Part shown: positions 30,771-40,689 of the stretch, in pieces
How the letters are laid out: each line of letters begins with the position of its first letter
How positions within the stretch are numbered: the first letter of the stretch is position 1
Assembly (NCBI GenBank): GCA_034432935.1
Contig: DAOUBD010000084.1
Span: forward strand, 1-40,689
Source of the DNA: DAOUAG01 sp034432935
GTDB lineage: Bacteria; Chloroflexota; Dehalococcoidia; SM23-28-2; RBG-16-64-32
Length of the DNA stretch: 40,689 nt
Direction: 5' to 3'
Program-made: the position numbers and the translations under genes
The notes under the pieces: generated by a model
The model's input: only the letters and a program-made list of their open reading frames with translations
What the model was told of the DNA's origin: nothing
Databases searched by the model: none

Positions 30771-31991
30771 TCAGGTGCGGCGGCGCGAGCCGGCCTCGAT
30801 GAGCCGTGCCCCCTCGGCGGCCCGTTCCAGGCGCCGCCGGCGGGCCACCGCAGCGAAGAAGCCCACGGCGTGCCGCAGGGGGCCGATCATGCGCATGAAG
30901 TCCACGTACGTTATCTCGCCGCGGATGACATGACAGAACAACCGCCAGAACCTGTCGCTACGGCGCATCAAAGCCAAGTAGGGAGGTGGTGCGAAGTGCA
31001 AGATCTCTTGAAGCTGGCCCGAAGCGTCTAGCTCCGGTTGCAAGCGCAGGTCCACCGCCCTCTGGTACGCTGTCATGTCCCGTTGCTCGCCGGAGAGGCA
31101 GGCCAGGGCCGCCTCCGCCGCCAGACGGGCGCTGGCGAAGGCCATATGGATCCCCTCGCCGGAGAGGGGGTCCACCAGGCCTGCTGCATCGCCTACCAGG
31201 GCCGCTGGACCCCGGGCGATGGCGGCGGCCTGGCGGCGCAGAGGCAGGTGGTGCCCCCGCACAGCCTCCAGCGCCGCCGGGTCGAAGCCGTAGCGCCGGC
31301 AGAGCTCCGCCAGCTTGGGCCTGAGGGTGAAGGCGGCGTACTTCCAGCCGCCTACGCCGATGTTCAGGTGGTCGCCCTTGGGAAAGATCCAGCCGTAGCC
31401 CCCTGCCAGTCCGCCTACGTCCAAACCCACGCGCTCTTGCCACTGGGCGGGCACGCCATCCTTCGGGAGCAGCACCCCCTCCAGGGCGACAGCCTCCTCT
31501 CGCAGGGAGGCCAAGGCCAGCGCCAGCCTTACCCGGCTGTACGCGCCGTCCGCCCCTATCAGGACCCGGCTGGTGTACGTCCCGCCGTCCGTGTGCACCG
31601 TGACTTGGGGCAACGCCCCGTCGCGTACGTCCAGATCCTCTAGCGCCTCGCCATCGTGAAAGACGGCCCCAGCCTCGGCGGCCCTCTCGGCAAGGAAGGC
31701 GTCGAGGCGTGAGCGCTGCGTCATGTAGGTGAGGGGCAGGTGGTAGCGCTTGCGGAAGGCCGGCCCCAAGCGCAGCGAGAAGGTGGCGCCATAGACAGTG
31801 CGCTCGATGACAGGGGCTAGGTCTACGTCTTGCAGGGCCGCTGCCCGCACCGTGACACCCCCGCCGCAAGGCTTGTCCCGCGGGAAGGGGCGTTTATCCA
31901 GCAGAAGGACAGATGCGCCGCGCTGGGCCAGCAGCCTGGCCGCAGTGCTGCCGGCGGGGCCAGCGCCCACGACGACGACGTCGTATGCCAT
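30771..31991 (-). CDS. Geranylgeranyl reductase family FAD-dependent oxidoreductase
   Basis: 406 residues. The N-terminal FAD-binding motif is VVVGAGPAGSTAARLLAQRG, followed by the family signature PRDKPCGGGVT, and later LIGADGAYS and VGDAAGLVDPLSGEGIHMAFASARLAAEAAL, the second FAD-binding segment. The family reduces isoprenoid double bonds in lipids, quinones or chlorophyll side chains; the substrate here is unknown. It is followed by DUF192 after one base. A -10-like TACACT lies within a small palindrome upstream (32024-32034). Confidence 0.92.
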   Translation of the reverse strand: MAYDVVVVGAGPAGSTAARLLAQRGASVLLLDKRPFPRDKPCGGGVTVRAAALQDVDLAPVIERTVYGATFSLRLGPAFRKRYHLPLTYMTQRSRLDAFLAERAAEAGAVFHDGEALEDLDVRDGALPQVTVHTDGGTYTSRVLIGADGAYSRVRLALALASLREEAVALEGVLLPKDGVPAQWQERVGLDVGGLAGGYGWIFPKGDHLNIGVGGWKYAAFTLRPKLAELCRRYGFDPAALEAVRGHHLPLRRQAAAIARGPAALVGDAAGLVDPLSGEGIHMAFASARLAAEAALACLSGEQRDMTAYQRAVDLRLQPELDASGQLQEILHFAPPPYLALMRRSDRFWRLFCHVIRGEITYVDFMRMIGPLRHAVGFFAAVARRRRLERAAEGARLIEAGSRRRT

Positions 31992-32023
31992 GACACCTCA
32001 TCTTCTCTGGGGAAAGGGGCTGG

Positions 32024-32034
32024 CTACAGTGTAG
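32024..32034 (-). promoter_or_regulatory. Palindrome with possible -10 box upstream of the flavoprotein gene
   Basis: CTACAGTGTAG is a perfect 5-base inverted repeat; on the minus strand it includes TACACT, a possible -10, about 37 bases before the flavoprotein start. Weak evidence. Confidence 0.3.
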
Positions 32035-32045
32035 CACCGGCTCCC

Positions 32046-32933
32046 CTATGGGAGGCCAGCGGCGCGCATCGCCTCTAGCACAGCGCCGGCCATCACCTTG
32101 TACCCGGTATCGTTGGGGTGTATGAGGTCCCGGTAGATATACTGAGATGCCTTCCCCAGGAACAGGGGATAGATATCCACCACCTGGACGCCGGCGGCCT
32201 GGCCCTCGGAACGGATGATATCGTTGAGGCCTTCGGGGAAGGGTGTGCCTGGCTCCCCCTCTAGGGCCAGCTTCGCCACCTCGTCTATATTCTGGGAGCC
32301 CCCCGAGAACGGGTTGTAGATGGTGAGCAGGAACACTGGGATGTCCGGCGCAGCGTCCTTCAGCCGGGCCAAAGCCTCGTGCAGGTTCGGACCGTATTCG
32401 TCCAGGGCCGCCTGGAGACCTGCGACGCATTTGGGGTTGGCGAGACCCTCCGTCAGGTTGGGGCAGACGCCGGGGACCACCAGGTCGAAATAAAGGTTCA
32501 GGAGATCGTTGCCGCCGATCTCCAGGGTGATGACGGACACTTCGTTGCCGGGGATGCCATCGGAGCGCCGCCGCTGTATCTCGGAAATCCCCTCGTCCAG
32601 CGGCCCTGCCAAGAGGTCGGCGCTGGTGTCTCCGGGCACCCCGAGGTTGATGAGCTCGCTAGCCCCCAGGCCTTTCGCCACCAACGGTACGAAGGCCGTG
32701 CTGTCCCGGTCCGAGGCCCCGTTGCCGTAGGAGAGGGAGTCCCCCAGCGCCAGGTAGGTCCCGACTCCCGCCGCGGCCGCTGGCGGCGTCGCGGAAGGCC
32801 CGCTGGTCGTCGCCGGCGCCGCAGCTGGAGGGCGGGACGGCGACGGTGGCCCCACCGTCGGCGCCGGCCCGGCCGGCGAGCCGCAGGCCGCCGTCAGCAG
32901 GGCTATGGCGAGGGCTGCTGCGAAGGCGCGCAT
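32046..32933 (-). CDS. Secreted SGNH/GDSL-type lipase/esterase, probable lipoprotein
   Basis: 295 residues. A signal peptide with a possible lipobox (LLTAAC, Cys17) precedes a Pro/Ala/Ser/Thr-rich linker (18-56), then the SGNH hydrolase domain: LALGDSLSYG (catalytic Ser66), INLGVPGDTS, EIGGNDLLN and DLIHPNDTGY (catalytic Asp and His). It likely cleaves ester bonds of lipids or glycans outside the cell. It follows the bPH-like gene by 34 bases on the same strand. Confidence 0.92.
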   Translation of the reverse strand: MRAFAAALAIALLTAACGSPAGPAPTVGPPSPSRPPAAAPATTSGPSATPPAAAAGVGTYLALGDSLSYGNGASDRDSTAFVPLVAKGLGASELINLGVPGDTSADLLAGPLDEGISEIQRRRSDGIPGNEVSVITLEIGGNDLLNLYFDLVVPGVCPNLTEGLANPKCVAGLQAALDEYGPNLHEALARLKDAAPDIPVFLLTIYNPFSGGSQNIDEVAKLALEGEPGTPFPEGLNDIIRSEGQAAGVQVVDIYPLFLGKASQYIYRDLIHPNDTGYKVMAGAVLEAMRAAGLP

Positions 32934-32967
32934 CTGTGCCTTATACGGCTAGGGCCGCCCGGCGGCT

Positions 32968-33894
32968 TCACGCGTTGGTCCAGGCCACCGCAGCGGCGAT
33001 CCAGAAGACGGCCTGGAAGAAGACGGCTCCGCTCAAGAGGAGGTAGGCGGCAGCCCGCTCCCTCCACTGGAAGCCCAGGCCCGCCGCCAAGTCCAAGGCC
33101 AGGATGGCCGTGGCCGCGGCCGGGATCCTCAGGAACTCCGCGCGGGGCTGGAGCTCCGTGACCGGCCCGATGGGGGGAAACTCGATGGTGATCTCGTTGC
33201 TCAAGGTGGGATAGATAGCGAAGACGAATCCCCAAAGGGCGATGTTGAGGGCTATTCCCCCCGCGGCCAGCGCCTGGCCGATGCGATCGGCCCAGATGGG
33301 GTGCGCCGCAACGGCAACCCTCTGCACCGGCGGGGCAAGCTCTGGCTTTCCGGCCTCGAGGAAGCGCTGGGCCTCGGCCAGAAAGCGCACGGGATCCCGT
33401 GGGCTGAGGCCATAGGTTGCCCCACGGGCCTGCACGTACACCAGCTCCTCCGGGCCCCGGTGGGTGGAGAAGAAGAGGACGCGACCCAGTCCTTCCACTT
33501 CGCCCGGCCCGATGTGGTATCCCAGCCAGCTCAGACCGCCCGTGCGCGGCCGGTGCTCGCTCCTGCCGTGCAGCACGCCCGTAACCTGGTCCACCGGCAC
33601 GAAGTGCTTCACGAAGCCCCAAACGATAGTCACCCCGGTGCGGTCCACGACGTAGCGTAGGCTCAGACACCCGTAGGCCCAGAAGGCGAAGATGCCGGCC
33701 AAGACCAGCAACGCCCCTGCCCCAACGAAGGCCAGGAACTGGGCGAAGTCCATCTCCCAGCCAGCGGCTCTCACCAGGAGCGCCAGGGCCAACACTAAAG
33801 CTAGGCCGGAGAGGCCAGCGCCGATGCTGGTGCCGATGGCGCGGGGAGGGCGCTCTATGGTTAGGCTTTGACCCTTGAGTAGCAAGGTGTGCAC
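32968..33894 (-). CDS. Membrane protein with bacterial PH-like domain
   Basis: About 308 residues. Two membrane helices near the start (LALVLALALLVRAAG, GAGALLVLAGIFAFWAYG), then a beta-rich soluble part of bPH type (LRYVVDRTGVTIVWGFVKHFVPVDQVTGV, GRVLFFSTH, YGLSPRDPVRFLAEAQRFL), then three further helices to the C-terminus. The start overlaps the end of ilvE; GTG 33894 is preferred, as longer readings run in the shadow of ilvE. The gene order ilvE, this gene, GDSL lipase suggests an operon, but a functional link to ilvE is not evident. Confidence 0.8.
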   Translation of the reverse strand: MHTLLLKGQSLTIERPPRAIGTSIGAGLSGLALVLALALLVRAAGWEMDFAQFLAFVGAGALLVLAGIFAFWAYGCLSLRYVVDRTGVTIVWGFVKHFVPVDQVTGVLHGRSEHRPRTGGLSWLGYHIGPGEVEGLGRVLFFSTHRGPEELVYVQARGATYGLSPRDPVRFLAEAQRFLEAGKPELAPPVQRVAVAAHPIWADRIGQALAAGGIALNIALWGFVFAIYPTLSNEITIEFPPIGPVTELQPRAEFLRIPAAATAILALDLAAGLGFQWRERAAAYLLLSGAVFFQAVFWIAAAVAWTNA

Positions 33895-34793
33895 CAGTCG
33901 GCGTACTTGGGATTCTTGCCCCTGATGATGTCGAAGTAGAGCCGCACAAGCTGGCCGGTTACGGGGCCCATCTTGCCGCTGCCCACGGGCCGGTGGTCCA
34001 CCTCCACCACGGGGGTCACGTGGGCCGCCGTGCCGGTCATGAAGCACTCGTCTGCGGTGTATAGCTCCGTCCGGTCGATGTCCCGCTCGACGGTCTCGAC
34101 CCCCAGCTCCTCGCGGGCCAACGTGATAACGGTGTCCCGCGTGATGCCCACCAGGATGTCCGAAGAGGGCGGCGGCGTGATGAGCCGCCCGTCCTGGACG
34201 ACGAAGATGTTTTCGCCCGAGCCCTCGGAGACGTGGCCCCGGTCGTCCAGCATGATGGCCTCATCGAAGCCGTTGAGCTGGGCCTCCGTCTTGGCCAGGG
34301 CGGAGTTGGCGTAGATGCCAGTGATCTTGGCCCGTGCCGGGATGCCGGTGTCGGCGACCCGGCGCCAAGAGGAGGTGCAACAGCGGGCCCCCTTCTCCAG
34401 GTCCAGGTAGGGGCCGAAGGGCGCAATGAACATCAGGAAGTCGGACTCTAGGTCATGCAGCCGGACTCCCAGGACCTCCGAGCTCTTGTAGGCCAGGGGC
34501 CGCAGGTAGACGTCCTCCCGGTAGCCGGACATGGCCACGATCTTGGTAGCTATGGCGGTCAGCTCGTCGTTCTCGTAAGGGAAGTCGATGCGCATGATGC
34601 GGCAGCTCTTGCGCATTCGCTCGAAGTGCTCCGCCACGCGGAAGAGGTATATCTCCTCCTCTTCCTCGTTCCAGTTGCCGCGGATCCCCTCGAATACCGC
34701 CGTGCCGTAGTTGAAGGCGTGGGTCATGATGCCGATCTTGGCCTCGGCCAACGGCATGAATTGCTTTTTGAAGTAGGCATGCGGCGTAGCCAT
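33861..34793 (-). CDS. ilvE: Branched-chain amino acid aminotransferase
   Basis: A fold-type IV PLP aminotransferase, 310 residues, that performs the last step of leucine, isoleucine and valine synthesis. AFNYGTAVFEGIRG at the start, the PLP lysine Lys156 (RAKITGIYANS), LDDRGHVSEGSGENIFVV and TGTAAHVTPV are family signatures. The C-terminus carries an unusual C-x-x-C (YADWCTPCYS). A strong promoter and AAGGGAG Shine-Dalgarno precede the ATG. Confidence 0.95.
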   Translation of the reverse strand: MATPHAYFKKQFMPLAEAKIGIMTHAFNYGTAVFEGIRGNWNEEEEEIYLFRVAEHFERMRKSCRIMRIDFPYENDELTAIATKIVAMSGYREDVYLRPLAYKSSEVLGVRLHDLESDFLMFIAPFGPYLDLEKGARCCTSSWRRVADTGIPARAKITGIYANSALAKTEAQLNGFDEAIMLDDRGHVSEGSGENIFVVQDGRLITPPPSSDILVGITRDTVITLAREELGVETVERDIDRTELYTADECFMTGTAAHVTPVVEVDHRPVGSGKMGPVTGQLVRLYFDIIRGKNPKYADWCTPCYSRVKA

Positions 34794-34825
34794 GGGGGCA
34801 CTCCCTTCTGCAGAGGTTGTTGAAC

Positions 34826-34854
34826 ATTATAGAAGCGCCTCTGAGGCGAGGCAA
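34826..34854 (-). promoter_or_regulatory. ilvE promoter with palindromic spacer
   Basis: TTGCCT (34854-34849) and a perfect TATAAT (34831-34826), spacer 17 bases. The spacer contains CGCCTC-T-GAGGCG (34836-34848), a perfect six-base inverted repeat that could be an operator. Confidence 0.65.
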
Positions 34855-34891
34855 CTGAGCGAACCTGCGCCCAAGGGGGCGGCGCCGGCCG

Positions 34892-35644
34892 CTACGTGCC
34901 GTGGCGCGTGGGGCCGCCCTGCCCTCTGGCGGCCGCCTCTACAAGGGGTCCCCGGCCGCGCCGCCGCAGGGCCTCCAGCTCCTGGAACATCTTCAGCCCC
35001 TTGCGAGTATCGCTGGCCACGCGAGCGGGGTCATGGTTGTTCACCCGCCGCCGGAAGAGCCAATAGGTGAACTCGTTCAGGTCTGAGAGGCTGAATTCGC
35101 TGTCTGGCGGCAGCTTCTTCTCCTTGCGGAACTCCTCCAAGAGGGCCAGCCGGCCGAGGCCGTAGAGCCGGCTGAATACCTCGTCATCTATGTGGCCGTT
35201 CTCCCAGACCCGGGACAAGCGCTCCTTGCGGACGTCCCGGAGGACGGCCAACTGTAGGGCCTGCTCCACCCGGACGCCGTAGACGAAGTTCAGGTGGGCC
35301 CGGTACTTGGCGCCCAAGAGAGGCCGTAACTCCTCGTCATCCAAGTCCAGCGGGATCCGGCCGTGGAAGAGGAGCGCCTCGGCCTCATCCTCTGGCACCA
35401 GCCCGTCCAGCTCGCCCAAGAGGCGCTCGGCCAGGAGCAGCCAGTCGAAGGCCTCGCCGCCCACGAGGTAGCGGAAATCGCGGCCGGCCAGCCGCTCCTC
35501 GGGCAGGGGCCAGAGGCGTATAGCTTCCAGCAAGGCGTAGAACCAGTGCCGCCGGCCCGCCGCCACGGTGGCGCGCAGAGCCAGAATGACCCTCTCGGCT
35601 TCGGCGGTCAGGGCCGGGTCAGGCTTGGGGCGTCGTCGAGGCAT
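34892..35644 (-). CDS. Hypothetical helical protein, 250 residues
   Basis: I do not recognise a family. The protein is soluble, mostly alpha-helical and rich in Arg, Glu and Leu: HWFYALLEAIRLWPLPEE, GEAFDWLLLAERLLGEL, ELRPLLGAKYRAHLNFVYG, LNEFTYWLFRRRVNNHDPA. The long, conserved-looking Trp/Tyr/Phe-rich helices and uniform codon use argue for a real gene. It follows secA by 59 bases on the same strand and may be co-transcribed. Confidence 0.7.
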   Translation of the reverse strand: MPRRRPKPDPALTAEAERVILALRATVAAGRRHWFYALLEAIRLWPLPEERLAGRDFRYLVGGEAFDWLLLAERLLGELDGLVPEDEAEALLFHGRIPLDLDDEELRPLLGAKYRAHLNFVYGVRVEQALQLAVLRDVRKERLSRVWENGHIDDEVFSRLYGLGRLALLEEFRKEKKLPPDSEFSLSDLNEFTYWLFRRRVNNHDPARVASDTRKGLKMFQELEALRRRGRGPLVEAAARGQGGPTRHGT

Positions 35645-35703
35645 GGGACTGGCAGTATCGTTGGATGGGCACTATGGCGACGGGGGCCGGGGCGTCCGCG
35701 CAC

Positions 35704-38499
<2,796 letters not shown>

Positions 38500-38705
38500 G
38501 CTCGGACCTTTCTTGCGCCGGCCCTCAGCCAGCGTTTGACCCCCTGGCTATCTGTTCCCGGGACCCGGCGCTCCGTATCTATGATAGCAGCTTAGCCGCT
38601 GGGCCGGCCGGCGAATGGATGGATTCAATCGCCCGGGGAAAGACCCTCTAGGTGCTGGGCTACGGGGGCGGAACCCGGCAACCCGGAGGCCCATCGCCCG
38701 GCGCT

Positions 38706-39668
38706 CTACTTGCCGTTGAAGAGGGCGCCCACGGACTGGCCGGTGTGGATGCGGCGGATGGCTTCCCCCAGCAGTGGGGCCACCGACAGGACCGTCATGT
38801 TGGGCAGGCGCTTGTGGGGCGGGATCGGGATGGTGTCCGTGAACACCAGCTCGCGCAGGGGCGCTCCTTCGATCTTCTGGACGGCGTTGCCTGAGAGGAT
38901 GGCGTGGGTGGCCGAAGCGTAGACCGACTGCGCGCCATACTTGATGACGATCTCGGCCGTGGCCACCAGGGTACCCCCGGTGTCGACCTCGTCGTCGACG
39001 ATGAGGGCGGTGCGGCCTTGGACGTCGCCGATGACGTTGACGGCCTCCACCCTCTGTTCGTTGCCGATTCGCCGCTTCTCCACGATGGCCAGGGGCACGC
39101 CAAGGCGGTCTGCCATGTGGCGGGCGCGTTTGGCATCACCCACATCGGTGGCCACTACCGTCAGGTTTGGTATCCCCTTCCCGCGGAAGTAATCGGCCAG
39201 GATGGAAAGGGCCGTCAACTCGTCCACCGGGATGTTGAAGAAGCCCTGGATCTGCCCGGCATGCAGGTCCATGGTCAGTATGCGGTCGGCCCCCGCTGTC
39301 TCCAGGAAGTTGGCGATGAGGCGGGCGGTTATGGGCACCCTCGGCTGGTCCTTCTTATCGCTGCGGCCGTAGGGGTAGTAGGGGATGACGGCGGTGATGC
39401 GACCGGCGGAGGCGCGGCGGGCGGCGTCGATCATGATGAACAGCTCCATGAGCCTGGTGTTGACCGGGGAGCTGATGGGCTGGACCAGGAAGACGTCCCT
39501 GGCCCTTATGTTCTCGCAGAAGCGGACGAAGATGTTCTCATTGGAGAACTCAAACACCTCGCACTGGCCCAGAGGCATGTCCAGGTAGCCGCAGATGGCC
39601 TCCGCCAGCGCGGGGTGAGCATTCCCGGTGAAGACCTTAAGGCCCTGGAAAAGGGGTACGTCAGTCAC
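38706..39668 (-). CDS. prs: Ribose-phosphate pyrophosphokinase (PRPP synthetase)
   Basis: Prs makes PRPP from ribose 5-phosphate and ATP for nucleotide, histidine and tryptophan synthesis. About 320 residues, from GTG 39668; a longer reading to 39707 adds a non-conserved basic tail. Signatures: VFTGNAHPALAEAICGYLDM, EFSNENIFVRFCENIRARDVFLVQP, PYYPYGRSDKKDQPR, TMDLHAGQIQGFF and the PRPP loop LIVDDEVDTGGTL. It lies 206 bases upstream of secA on the same strand; that interval holds a possible secA -10 (TATCAT, 38586 to 38581) and nothing else I can name. Confidence 0.96.
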   Translation of the reverse strand: MTDVPLFQGLKVFTGNAHPALAEAICGYLDMPLGQCEVFEFSNENIFVRFCENIRARDVFLVQPISSPVNTRLMELFIMIDAARRASAGRITAVIPYYPYGRSDKKDQPRVPITARLIANFLETAGADRILTMDLHAGQIQGFFNIPVDELTALSILADYFRGKGIPNLTVVATDVGDAKRARHMADRLGVPLAIVEKRRIGNEQRVEAVNVIGDVQGRTALIVDDEVDTGGTLVATAEIVIKYGAQSVYASATHAILSGNAVQKIEGAPLRELVFTDTIPIPPHKRLPNMTVLSVAPLLGEAIRRIHTGQSVGALFNGK

Positions 39669-39684
39669 GTCGCAAGCCCGTCTC

Positions 39685-39714
39685 AATATATGACGCTGGC
39701 GGCGCAAGAGACAA
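39685..39714 (-). promoter_or_regulatory. prs promoter
   Basis: TTGTCT (39714-39709) and TATATT (39690-39685) with an 18-base spacer, about 17 bases before the GTG. Confidence 0.5.
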
Positions 39715-40020
39715 CCCGCCAGGGTTCCGTCATCCCGCCTCTCCCTCTGTCATCCCGACCGAAGCGGAGGGATCCCCGGCAGCCCGGCGCCGGCCACCGA
39801 AGGAGGCCCGCGACCCGGCGCGCCCGCCCCGCTGCGCCAGCCCGCTGTGCCTTTACTCCGCCGCATCGCGTTACCCACGCACCGCATCCACCAACCCGCG
39901 GGCACCGCGTGTCCCAAACCCCGTCATCCCGCCCCGTCATCCCGCCTCTCCCTCCGGCATCCCCCTCTCTCTGTCATCCCGACCGAAGCGGAGGGATCCC
40001 CGGCAGCCCGGCGCCGGCCC
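39715..40020. repeat. Repeat-filled gap with two identical 47-base copies
   Basis: About 300 bases without a gene. GTCATCCCGACCGAAGCGGA... is present in two identical 47-base direct copies, 39749-39795 and 39973-40019, both running into CCCGGCGCCGGCC. Shorter GTCATCCCGCC pieces precede them near 39729 and 39922-39944. The second copy ends one base before the GIY-YIG stop codon. The region between (39796-39920) is GC-rich and not coding as far as I can see. Confidence 0.85.
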
Positions 40021-40347
40021 TTACGACACCGCCGGCGACCCAGGCGGGGCCTCGGTCCGAAGAGCAGGCCAGTCTGCGGCGAGGTCCAGGAACCTGGGGT
40101 TCAGCATCTTGATTAACCGGATCTTCTTCTCTCGCCGCCACGGCTTGAGCTGCTTCTCCCGTTCGATGGCCGCCCGGACGTCGTTCGTAGACTCGAAATA
40201 CACCAACCGGTTGAGCCGGTAGCGAGCCGTGAACTCGCACAGTCCTGCCTTGTGCTCAGCCACCCGGCGATAGAGGTTATTGGTAACGCCGACATAGAAG
40301 GTGCCGCAGCGGCCGGTCATGATGTAGACGTAGTACTGGCGCCTCAT
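40021..40347 (-). CDS. GIY-YIG nuclease domain protein (YhbQ/UPF0213-like)
   Basis: 108 residues, essentially one GIY-YIG domain: YYVYIMTGRCGTFYVGVTNNLYRRVAEHK carries the Y-V-Y ... Y-V-G pair and the catalytic Arg, and STNDVRAAIEREKQLKPW has the conserved metal-binding Glu. Such stand-alone proteins are small DNA endonucleases of unclear role. The gene is enclosed by copies of the GTCATCCCGACCG repeat: one directly at its 3' end and one inverted about 130 bases upstream of its start. Confidence 0.92.
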   Translation of the reverse strand: MRRQYYVYIMTGRCGTFYVGVTNNLYRRVAEHKAGLCEFTARYRLNRLVYFESTNDVRAAIEREKQLKPWRREKKIRLIKMLNPRFLDLAADWPALRTEAPPGSPAVS

Positions 40348-40431
40348 CGGCTCCGAGTCTCAGGTGTCTGGGCGCGGGTGACAAGGGGCAAATGGCACAG
40401 CGGGCAGAAACCGTGGGGCAGCGCCTATGGC

Positions 40432-40501
40432 TGGGGTCACGGGCCTCCTTCGGCTGCCAGGGTTAGGCTGCGACGGATCCCTCCGCTTCGGTCGGGATGA
40501 C
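40432..40501 (-). repeat. Inverted copy of the GTCATCCCGACCG repeat
   Basis: 40475-40501 is the exact reverse complement of the first 27 bases of the copies at 39749 and 39973. Similarity extends further left: the reverse complement of 40437-40455 (GCCGAAGGAGGCCCGTGACC) resembles 39793-39812. So the repeat here is a longer inverted copy. Confidence 0.8.
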
Positions 40502-40590
40502 AAAGAGAGAAGGGTCGGGATGACAGGGAGGGAGAGTCGGGATGACAAGGAGAGGAGGGTCGGGATGGCATGGAGCGAAGGATGGCATGA
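40491..40590. repeat. Tandem repeat, 22-23-base period, right edge
   Basis: Units begin with GTCGGGATGACA or a decayed form near 40491, 40514, 40536 and 40559, followed by purine-rich GGAGGGAGA-type spacers and two shorter GGATGGCAT pieces. Position 40348-40431 has no repeat or gene I can name. At the very end 40667-40689 repeats 40449-40471 (23 bases, two mismatches), so another copy probably continues past the window. Confidence 0.7.
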
Positions 40591-40689
40591 AGCGAAGGAT
40601 GGCATTCGGCGCGCCGAAGCCGGCGCGAGGGACGCGGCGCGCCGGGCGGGCGCGCTGCGGGCCGCTTTCGGCTGCCATGGTTGGGCTGC

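Noticed and set aside
40360..40678. Open frames at the right end
   Set aside because: They run through tandem and inverted repeats; the translations are low-complexity (HPD, SLSS repeats) and unlikely to be proteins.

Overview
The window is about 40.7 kb of GC-rich, gene-dense bacterial chromosome. Gene content (GroESL behind a CIRCE operator, an aldehyde:ferredoxin oxidoreductase (AOR) with its own MoaD, DUF2851, a geranylgeranyl-reductase-family flavoprotein, SecA with a C-terminal zinc finger) and base composition suggest a Chloroflexota bacterium, perhaps Dehalococcoidia-like. That placement is inference from content, with no marker phylogeny. No rRNA, tRNA, CRISPR, prophage or classical insertion sequence was recognised.

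Layout. 1-103 is the start of a secreted protein running off the left edge. 104-641 is a palindromic repeat cluster. 642-6271 holds rdgB and molybdenum/tungsten cofactor functions: moaA, moaC, an unknown protein, a SufR-like Fe-S regulator, then on the minus strand an AOR with moaD and a 79-residue companion. 6439-9566 holds a phosphatase-fold protein, tsaD, DUF2851 and a small XRE regulator. 9657-11758 is the heat-shock operon groES-groEL. 11901-17527 runs rpsF-ssb-rpsR, a membrane-anchored foldase, then hom, a coiled-coil protein and thrC. 17744-22972 holds a membrane protein, folE, an acyltransferase, a MshA-like glycosyltransferase, a PIG-L (MshB-like) deacetylase and the cytochrome c assembly protein ccsA. 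From 23466 to the right end all genes are on the minus strand: a Cys-rich protein, a GGDEF-EAL protein, acyl-CoA dehydrogenase, a DsbA/FrnE-family selenoprotein, glyA, DUF192, a flavoprotein, a GDSL lipase, a membrane protein, ilvE, an unknown protein, secA, prs and a GIY-YIG nuclease embedded in repeats.

The main discovery is at 28089-28790. A DsbA/FrnE-family thiol oxidoreductase has an in-frame TGA exactly at the first position of its CxxC active site (U-P-W-C). A hairpin of bacterial SECIS geometry lies just downstream. Conventional gene calling would start the gene after the TGA and lose the catalytic motif. I read it as a selenoprotein; no sel genes lie in the window, so this needs genome-wide confirmation.

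Other points to follow up are three related families of palindromic repeats that fill the larger intergenic gaps, a GIY-YIG gene enclosed by inverted copies of a second repeat, a possible glycosyl-thiol gene pair, a cysteine-bearing insertion inside SecA, a foldable glyA leader, and several promoters placed so close to start codons that the transcripts should be leaderless.
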